Below, piece by piece: positions 1 to 5,883 of a stretch of DNA of 8,287 nucleotides. How positions within the stretch are numbered: position 1 is the first letter of the stretch; every line of letters begins with the position of its first letter. Under the pieces are notes generated by a model. It worked only from the letters and a program-made list of their open reading frames with translations, was not told the DNA's origin and ran no database searches. Source of the DNA: Flavobacteriaceae bacterium (GTDB lineage: Bacteria; Bacteroidota; Bacteroidia; Flavobacteriales; Flavobacteriaceae); assembly GCA_018608735.1 (NCBI GenBank), contig JABAYZ010000021.1, forward strand, positions 572 to 8,858, written 5' to 3'. The position numbers were made by a program, and so were the translations under genes.

Positions 1-548
1 GAATTGGTGGACACGATGATGGAGAAATCGCAAGTCGATTCTCCGTCGATAGCATTTTTGAATTATTCCAAAGCCAGGAGGATTTTGACATATTAACGGC
101 GATTTCCATAACACATGACAAATTAGTGAATATTGGATTAGGCTCATTACGCCCTTTAGGTGCAACGCTGGTGGGATTAATTTTTACAAAAAACTTGGTC
201 ACAATATTTAGTTTGGGCGACAGCGCTTGCTACCACTTGAACGGTGACAAGCTGGTTAATTTAACAGAGGACGTGAAATCATCAAAACCGCACTTTAATG
301 TCATTGAGCAGTGCCTTGGTGGAGGGATAACAAAACCAAATCCTAGCATAGTGAAACGAAAATTCAAAATTGGAGATGTATTTATACTAACATCAGACGG
401 TGTAAGTAATTGGGCAGATAAAGAACAAATAAAAATGACCATCCAATCGAAACAGTTAAGCTTTAGTAGAAAACTGTGCTCGATTGCAAAAAAATCTGGC
501 AGCAATGATGATCTGTCAGCAGTGGTAATAAAAATAAAATCTCTTTGA
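1..548 (+). CDS. PP2C-type Ser/Thr protein phosphatase, 5' end outside the window
   Basis: This is the 3' part of a bacterial PP2C (PPM family) phosphatase, a metal-dependent cytoplasmic enzyme that removes phosphate from Ser/Thr, usually opposing a Hanks-type kinase. The reading frame is open from the left edge (first whole codon at 3). It begins inside the metal-binding motif: the edge codon plus the next residues read G-I-G-G-H-D-D-G-E, the DGxGGH motif without its Asp. In order follow LGATLVGLIF (the usual G-T-T-L-V strand), GDSA at residues 72-75 counted from codon 3, LTSDGVSNW at 129-137 with a metal-binding Asp, and SNDDLSAVVI near 167-176, the last motif with its metal Asp. The 181 visible residues suggest that only about 30-50 N-terminal residues are missing. 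The GTG at 126 is internal, because homology continues upstream of it. The gene ends 52 bases from the convergent helicase gene. The family is clear; the substrate and any partner kinase are unknown and would lie to the left. Confidence 0.9.
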   Translation, partial: IGGHDDGEIASRFSVDSIFELFQSQEDFDILTAISITHDKLVNIGLGSLRPLGATLVGLIFTKNLVTIFSLGDSACYHLNGDKLVNLTEDVKSSKPHFNVIEQCLGGGITKPNPSIVKRKFKIGDVFILTSDGVSNWADKEQIKMTIQSKQLSFSRKLCSIAKKSGSNDDLSAVVIKIKSL

Positions 549-600
549 TCGTAGTTACTTGTTTCTAGAATTATGGGACGACTCGTGACCTTTCAGTATT

Positions 601-2682
601 TTATGCAAGATCATAGAGGTATTTGCTGCCAGCTCCGACACCCGTTACCAATAAACTTTCTCGAGCTCGAGTACAGGCTACATAAAGAAGTTGCCGCTCA
701 GTTCTTTCTATCTCTTCAATGTCTGCTTTCTCGGTAAATAGCCGCATCCTTTCATGCAGTGGTAAAGCGTCCTGATCACAAGCTATCACCGCAACCGATC
801 TAAATTCTAAGCCTTTAGCTAGATGCATCGTGCCATAGTTTATTGAGCTATCATCACCGTCTAATTTATAGTTCAGGACGACCCCAGTGTTTCCACTTTT
901 TTTAATAGCGTTCAGAGCTCTTTTATATTGATGCTCTGTCCTAACAAACACCCCAATTTCTGTAGGAGCTATACCCTCAGAAATTTGTTTTTCTATCCAA
1001 TCTGAAACAATTTGTGCCTCGCTTACCTCATCGTCATTTAGAATAATTCTTGGTAGTTCACCTCTGAAAATTGATATTGTACCTGATCTATCTTCTGCCT
1101 GGTTATCACCATCTTTAATTTTCTTTGGTAATAACAGGTCCGCTTGCGCTCTAATCTGCTGGGAAGTTCTGTAATTGACCTTCAGGATATTTGATTTCCC
1201 CCTGACGTCCACGCCAAGCGAACTCCACGAGAATGGCGCTCGGAAAATTCTTTGTCCGATATCGCCTGCAAAGAACAATCCATTGGACTTTTTGCCGTAA
1301 TGTCTAGCCAAAAAAGAGAGCTCGGCAGAAGAAATATCCTGAGCCTCATCAACAATTACGTGATCGTATTGGGCAACTTTATCATGTGCTAAGTTTAACT
1401 CCCTAAAGATGCGTGACCATGTGGTTAACTTACGCTTTTTCAAAAGCAGCTTAGTTTCTTCAAAGATTAGCCATAAGTCTTTTCGTTGATTGATGCCAAG
1501 TTTTGACTTTCGACCTAAACGAGAAAGGTCCGTGTATTCTTGTAATGTTTCAATACCCCAATCATCAATTACGTTGTCCCATTCGGACAACAGAAAACCG
1601 TTTTCATAATTCGTGACTTCGGCTGACTGAGCAGATCTCTGAAGAAAGTTCACAAGCTGAGTTTTGGACACAATGTTAGGGTTTTGCCCATTTCTTTTCA
1701 AATGTGCAGAGGCAAGGCCCTCCAAATGAAATACATCTATTTTATCTAATGCTAATGGGTCTTTTGCTAAAAGTATCTCAAGTTTCTGCTGTAGTGCAGC
1801 TGCAAGAGTTTTTGTAAAAGTGCAGAGAAGTATTTTTTTTGTTGGATCTTGTTTGTGCAGATAGGCAGCTCGATGAAGTGCAACTATTGTTTTTCCCGTG
1901 CCTGCTGATCCAGAGACACGTGCTGATCCATTGTATGATAGCTCTGTGAACTTCTTTTGCTCTGGATGTAAAAAGACGGTCCATTTATGCCACGGAAAAT
2001 CAAGCGCTGCATGTAAACCAGCCTCGTCTGATACCAAAGCAAATCGCCTTCTTGCATCCGGATGGTTCAAACCCAATTCATCCTCCAATTCGATGTCTTG
2101 GGATGTGGGTGTCGGTAGAACTAAATCGTCTTCAGAAATTCCTCCTGCCGCATATTCAATCAGCTTTTCTGATGCCTCTGCTGGAAGTTTTTCAGTGAGT
2201 TCAAAAAACATAGATTCATCGCAAGTTTGTACATGAAAAACGAACTCTTCTGGGACACCAATTGCAGCTAATTGTTCTTCATCAAGTTCGGCAAATAACT
2301 TATCAGGTGCAAGAGTGGCTGATGAAGTACCCCAGATATTAGTATCTTTACTGGACTCCTTGACCTCAATAATTTGAGCGGCTCCGGTTTTGGGATGTTT
2401 TCGGATGACCCTATTAGCGGCCCATTTGTAAGCATCATCGTGATGATCAACGTATGTCAGCATTACTGATTTGCCAGATTTATGCGCAATTATACGAATA
2501 TCTGAGTTTACTCTAACAGACCAAAAATTATTATCTTTTGCTCGATCTAACCTATGAAATTGGTTTGAATTACCTGAGATGTTCAATTGAATATCAAAAG
2601 CTTTGGCCTTAACGATTTTTTGCTCTTGGTTAGTCAAGTTCTCAAGGCTCTTTTGAAATGTTTCTGCTATTCTGAATTCCAT
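601..2682 (-). CDS. UvrD-like superfamily 1 helicase with N-terminal RelE/ParE-like domain
   Basis: A 693-residue cytoplasmic protein with a complete UvrD/Rep-class (SF1A) ATPase-helicase core. Numbering from the ATG at 2682: residues 1-85 resemble a RelE/ParE toxin fold (MEFRIAETFQ start, FWSVRVNSDIRIIAH, YVDHHDDAYKWA). Residues about 124-180 form a small helical module (LDEEQLAAIGVPEEF), and an acidic linker runs to about 235. The helicase motifs follow: Q-like HPEQKKF 239-245, Walker A GSAGTGKT 258-265, Walker B VIVDEAQD 442-449, GDIGQRIF 473-480, NYRTS 503-507, TMHLAKGLEF 618-627 and LLYVACTRARE 665-675. No nuclease domain is evident after the core. The open frame extends to an ATG at 2739, which would add 19 residues and leave 1 base between this gene and zorA. 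I chose 2682 because family members, as I know them, begin at MxFRIAxTF; neither start has a clear Shine-Dalgarno sequence. The gene is divergent from zorA and may be an independent defence or repair gene. Confidence 0.9.
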   Translation of the reverse strand: MEFRIAETFQKSLENLTNQEQKIVKAKAFDIQLNISGNSNQFHRLDRAKDNNFWSVRVNSDIRIIAHKSGKSVMLTYVDHHDDAYKWAANRVIRKHPKTGAAQIIEVKESSKDTNIWGTSSATLAPDKLFAELDEEQLAAIGVPEEFVFHVQTCDESMFFELTEKLPAEASEKLIEYAAGGISEDDLVLPTPTSQDIELEDELGLNHPDARRRFALVSDEAGLHAALDFPWHKWTVFLHPEQKKFTELSYNGSARVSGSAGTGKTIVALHRAAYLHKQDPTKKILLCTFTKTLAAALQQKLEILLAKDPLALDKIDVFHLEGLASAHLKRNGQNPNIVSKTQLVNFLQRSAQSAEVTNYENGFLLSEWDNVIDDWGIETLQEYTDLSRLGRKSKLGINQRKDLWLIFEETKLLLKKRKLTTWSRIFRELNLAHDKVAQYDHVIVDEAQDISSAELSFLARHYGKKSNGLFFAGDIGQRIFRAPFSWSSLGVDVRGKSNILKVNYRTSQQIRAQADLLLPKKIKDGDNQAEDRSGTISIFRGELPRIILNDDEVSEAQIVSDWIEKQISEGIAPTEIGVFVRTEHQYKRALNAIKKSGNTGVVLNYKLDGDDSSINYGTMHLAKGLEFRSVAVIACDQDALPLHERMRLFTEKADIEEIERTERQLLYVACTRARESLLVTGVGAGSKYLYDLA

Positions 2683-2740
2683 TTGTGGTGTGTGCTCTGT
2701 CCTAAGAAATTTCGCTTTGGCTGATGACAAGCGTCTCATT
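2683..2740. promoter_or_regulatory. Divergent intergenic region between helicase and zorA
   Basis: These 58 bases lie between the preferred helicase start (2682, leftward) and the outermost reasonable zorA start (2741, rightward). They are the only place, together with the first codons of each gene, where promoters for both transcription units could sit. If zorA really starts at 2786 the gap becomes 103 bases. The region has a GT-rich stretch (2684-2700) and no convincing sigma-70 promoter pair or operator palindrome on either strand. Its regulatory role is inferred from gene arrangement only. Confidence 0.4.
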
Positions 2741-4591
2741 ATGAAATATTTGAGTCAAGTAATAGGAAAGATGGTAGGTGCACTAATGGAATTCATTCAA
2801 GCTATTGGTTTGCCCGTAAAGAAAGCAATTTTGTGGTTGGCTGGTGTTTTAACCGAAAGTAACCTTGATACGTTGTCATCAGAAAAAGGTGCTGCGCCTG
2901 GTTTTGTTGCAGCATTACTTTTTGTCTTCCTGATTATTGGAGTACTTATTTATTCGTTTCAAGTAAGACGAAAAAGCCAAGCCATTTTGTGGCTTTATAA
3001 ACTTATAAAAAGTTACGAAACCCCCCAAGAATTTACGCAGAACATAACAGATATTGACATAGAAGTTAGAAAGCGTTGGGGGCAAAACGCTTATGATGAA
3101 TTGGCACGTGGTTGGCTGGAATATAAAGAAACGCTTGTATTATATGGAGAGGGCGATAGCTGTCACCTTCGAAATTCTGTGAGGCCGGCGACGTTTTTCA
3201 ATGCTGAAGACCTTAATTTCACACCTGGGTTCTGGAAAATCTTACCTGGTTTATTCGTTACAATTGGTTTGTTTCTCACGTTCTTGGGCCTAGTAGCTGC
3301 GTTGGATAGCTTAAAGGTTACTGGAATGGATGCTGCACAACTCAAGGATAGCCTTCAAACCTTGTTGGAAACAGCCTCGGCAAAGTTCATTATGTCGTTA
3401 ACCGGATTGGCCTGTTCAATAATTTTTACTATTAGACTTCGTCTTGGTGTCTCTCAGATTGAGAATAGATTACATGAATTGGCCAACCATACTGAATTTC
3501 TTCTGAAATTTATATCTCTAGAAGATATAGCAACGGATCAACTTGCAGCGATCAAAGAACAAAAAGAGCATTTTAGAACTATTGGTTTGGAACTCGTTGC
3601 TGAGTTAGGTCGGCCGCTCAAAGAGGATCTACCAATAACGATTGCACAATCGATTTCTGACGCAATGTCTCCGTTAATTTCTAAAGTTACTGAAGTAGGA
3701 ACTGAGGGTGTCGGAGGGATGGTCAGTGATTTATCTGAAAAGTTTTCAAAAGATGTAAGCGGAGCCTTGGAAAGTGCCTCAATAAGCATTCAGGCTGCTG
3801 GAGATAAAATAGACCAAAGTTCTGCTAATATAGGTGCTGAACTTTCATCTTCGGTACTGGCTCTTAAACAAATGATAGATGAGGTTCAGGAAACCACCAA
3901 GGGACGTATGCTTGATACCGGGGAGGCGCTTGCGAATAGCTTTGGCCAAACTGCAAATCAAATCTCAGAACAAGCAAATTCCCTGTCTGATACGCTCATT
4001 GCTCCATTAAACGATTTGCAGGCAAAAATAGCCATTCTAAGTTCTGATATTTCAGAAAGCGGCGCCCAATTTAAGATAATGTCAGAAAGTGTTAAAATTG
4101 GCGCAGATGCGACGCAAAAAGCAGCTTCGTCTTTTGAAAAATCTGCGCAAGATTTCTCAAAAGTAACGTCACCCATCAACCGCTCTATTGAGCTTATTGC
4201 TGGGTCTATTAGTGATTTAGAGCACTCTACAGCGAATGTTAATGATACCCTGACGGAGGGTATAAAGCAGCTGATGGCATCCAGTGAAAATGCATTGAAT
4301 TCCGCCGTAGAAATAATCAGGGGTGAACAGTCCGCACTGGAGAATGCGCTGCAAGGAATGCAAGATGTTATCGAAGAATTTAGAGGGCAAGGTGACCGTC
4401 TGGACGAGCTGGACGAAAAACTAGGTGTAGCATTTGAAACTTATGCCGAGCATGTTGAAAGCCAGCTTGAAGAGATGAAACTTCACGCAAGAGACCTTAC
4501 AGAACGCTTAACTCCTGCCTTGGACAAAATGCGTGAGGTCGTAGAGCATGCAGAGCAATTTATTCCAGAATCTGGAGTTCAGCGTAGATGA
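2741..4591 (+). CDS. zorA: ZorA, MotA/ExbB-like stator subunit of the Zorya motor
   Basis: ZorA forms the pentameric inner-membrane ring around ZorB and uses ion flow to turn, passing an envelope signal to a long cytoplasmic tail. Numbered from 2741 (616 residues): an amphipathic N-terminal helix region; TM1 about 54-74; a cytoplasmic segment; TM2 about 167-188 with ILPGLFVTIG and LTFLGL; a short periplasmic loop; TM3 about 215-232 (AKFIMSLTGLACSII). TM2/TM3 match the MotA/TolQ/ExbB signature, and T180 and S219 are likely channel-lining residues. Residues 240-616 are almost entirely helical, Ala/Ser/Glu-rich and coiled-coil-like, as expected of the ZorA tail, but seem shorter than in the E. 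coli protein. The start is uncertain: 2741 keeps the full amphipathic region, the ATG at 2786 has the best ribosome site (AGGTG, 7 bases from AGG to ATG), 2771 has one placed too close, and the GTG at 2690 would overlap most of the divergent gap. The stop overlaps the zorB start (ATGA). Confidence 0.95.
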   Translation: MKYLSQVIGKMVGALMEFIQAIGLPVKKAILWLAGVLTESNLDTLSSEKGAAPGFVAALLFVFLIIGVLIYSFQVRRKSQAILWLYKLIKSYETPQEFTQNITDIDIEVRKRWGQNAYDELARGWLEYKETLVLYGEGDSCHLRNSVRPATFFNAEDLNFTPGFWKILPGLFVTIGLFLTFLGLVAALDSLKVTGMDAAQLKDSLQTLLETASAKFIMSLTGLACSIIFTIRLRLGVSQIENRLHELANHTEFLLKFISLEDIATDQLAAIKEQKEHFRTIGLELVAELGRPLKEDLPITIAQSISDAMSPLISKVTEVGTEGVGGMVSDLSEKFSKDVSGALESASISIQAAGDKIDQSSANIGAELSSSVLALKQMIDEVQETTKGRMLDTGEALANSFGQTANQISEQANSLSDTLIAPLNDLQAKIAILSSDISESGAQFKIMSESVKIGADATQKAASSFEKSAQDFSKVTSPINRSIELIAGSISDLEHSTANVNDTLTEGIKQLMASSENALNSAVEIIRGEQSALENALQGMQDVIEEFRGQGDRLDELDEKLGVAFETYAEHVESQLEEMKLHARDLTERLTPALDKMREVVEHAEQFIPESGVQRR

Positions 4592-5883
4592 GGTCCATTG
4601 GACGAAAACGCAGAGAGGAAGACGAAGAGGAGTCTGTCTTTGTTCCGATGACGGATATGACCGTTTCATTTTTGTTTATTGTTATGATTTTGCTGGCATT
4701 CTTCGCCGTACAATTTACGGATGAAGATAATGTACCACGTTCGGTCTATGAGGAAGTTGTTTTAGAGCGTAATGGTTTGATCGAGGAGGTGAAGCGCTTA
4801 AACATAGAGATCGATAAGCTAGAAACGTTAATAAAAAAACTTGAGCTAGAGAATTCAAATTTAACAAACAAAAATATTGAGCTCACTACAGAGAATTTCC
4901 GTTTAGAGCGTGAGATTGATTTTGCTAACCGTCGTATTTCCGATCTTGTAGAAGAGGTTGCCTTGTTGCTGAGAAATTTAGCGCAAGCAACACAAGAAAT
5001 TAAAGATTTAAATCTAGAAAACAAAATTTTGAGGGATCAGATCCAGGAACTTAACGATGAAATTAATGATCTGTTAAATATAATTGATCGAAAGGATGTA
5101 TTGCTCGAACAAAAGGACGGCATAATTATTAATCTAAGACAAATAATTGAAAATCTGAAGGAAAAAGTATCTGAAAAAGATCAAGAAATTTCTAAATTGG
5201 AGCGTCAGATAAAAGAGCTTATGGCTAGATTAAAAGATGATCCGTTAGAAGCTTATTTAATTGAGTCACAATTTCGGCGGTCGGCGATCTTATCTGAAAT
5301 TGAAAGAAAACTAAGAATAGAATTTCCGGATATCCTAGTAGAAGTAAGTCCAGAGAATGATGCTTTGAGATTTAAAGGTGACGGCTTGTTCACATCTGGA
5401 TCTAGCCAATTAAGCTTTTCAAAAAGAAAGATTGTTGAGAAGGTTGCAGCTCTTGTTACAGATGCAATTGAGTGCTTTACGATAAACTCAAAAGAGCCTG
5501 ACTATAAGTCCTGCAATCCAACTGGTATACTACTCGAAGCAATACAGATCGAAGGCCATACCGATAACAGTAGGTTCGTAGGAGCAGATGGCAGAGATAG
5601 GAATATTGAGTTGTCTGCTAAAAGAGCGACTTCAGCATTTTTTGCAATGAAAGACGCTAAGCCTAACCTGCTATCCTATCAAAATTTGAAAGGGCAGCCT
5701 GTAATATCAATCGCTGGATATGGGGATATGCGCCCTGTCAATATCGACCCCAAGATGAAGGCTGAAAATCGTCGTATTGATCTACGATTGATTATGTTCA
5801 CTCCAGTAAGCAGAGATCAGATCAATATTATTCAACAGCGGATCAAAAGTGATCTTGAAATCCTTCTTGAGGAGGTCAAGTGA
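4588..5883 (+). CDS. zorB: ZorB, MotB/OmpA-like motor subunit with long coiled coil
   Basis: ZorB is the central dimeric shaft of the Zorya motor; it spans the inner membrane and grips peptidoglycan. Of 431 residues, 1-20 are charged and cytoplasmic. A single membrane helix follows at about 23-43 (MTDMTVSFLF), whose D23 takes the place of the ion-carrying Asp of MotB/ExbD. Residues about 55-216 are one near-continuous heptad pattern of Leu/Ile with Glu/Lys/Asn, with no proline, hence a long coiled coil. Residues 255-405 form an OmpA-like peptidoglycan-binding domain: GLFTSGSSQLS, IEGHTDN 321-327, NIELSAKRATS with N339, L342 and R346 in the usual N-x-x-L-x-x-x-R spacing, GYGDMRPV 377-384 and ENRRIDLRLIM. 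A helical tail ends the protein. The only two cysteines are C296 and C309. From memory the E. coli ZorB is about 250 residues, so the extra length here is mostly coiled coil. The start overlaps the zorA stop (ATGA), implying coupled translation. Confidence 0.95.
   Translation: MRSIGRKRREEDEEESVFVPMTDMTVSFLFIVMILLAFFAVQFTDEDNVPRSVYEEVVLERNGLIEEVKRLNIEIDKLETLIKKLELENSNLTNKNIELTTENFRLEREIDFANRRISDLVEEVALLLRNLAQATQEIKDLNLENKILRDQIQELNDEINDLLNIIDRKDVLLEQKDGIIINLRQIIENLKEKVSEKDQEISKLERQIKELMARLKDDPLEAYLIESQFRRSAILSEIERKLRIEFPDILVEVSPENDALRFKGDGLFTSGSSQLSFSKRKIVEKVAALVTDAIECFTINSKEPDYKSCNPTGILLEAIQIEGHTDNSRFVGADGRDRNIELSAKRATSAFFAMKDAKPNLLSYQNLKGQPVISIAGYGDMRPVNIDPKMKAENRRIDLRLIMFTPVSRDQINIIQQRIKSDLEILLEEVK
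5869..5876 (+). promoter_or_regulatory. Strong Shine-Dalgarno sequence for zorC inside the zorB 3' end
   Basis: GAGGAGGT lies within the last zorB codons, with seven bases between AGGAGG and the ATG at 5883. It is the best ribosome binding site in the window. It decides the zorC start in favour of the ATG at 5883 over the adjacent GTG at 5880, which would sit only four bases from it. Confidence 0.8.

Noticed and set aside
126..548. PP2C gene as a complete 140-residue protein starting at the GTG at 126
   Set aside because: The same frame is open to the left edge and encodes the G-I-G-G-H-D metal-binding motif, so the GTG is internal and the gene is cut by the window.
549..600. Possible bidirectional terminator between the phosphatase and helicase genes
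   Set aside because: Only very short inverted matches (ACGA-TCGT with a one-base loop) and no stem followed by a T-run on either strand.
1898..2236. Rightward 112-residue open frame opposite the helicase gene
   Set aside because: It lies wholly antisense to the helicase N-terminal and Walker A region, has biased low-complexity composition and matches no domain I know.
2690..2740. ZorA start at the GTG at 2690
   Set aside because: No ribosome site, a rare start codon, and the added residues look unlike a membrane-protein N-terminus; it would fill nearly the whole divergent gap.
2717..2745. Possible sigma-70 promoter for zorA (TTGGCT, 17 bases, TATGAA)
   Set aside because: Only four of six matches in each box, which is close to chance in AT-rich DNA. 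It would also exclude the 2741 start, so it is not listed as a feature.
4746..5024. Leftward 92-residue Ser-rich open frame opposite zorB
   Set aside because: It is the antisense image of the Leu/Glu-rich coiled coil, which gives few stop codons on the other strand.
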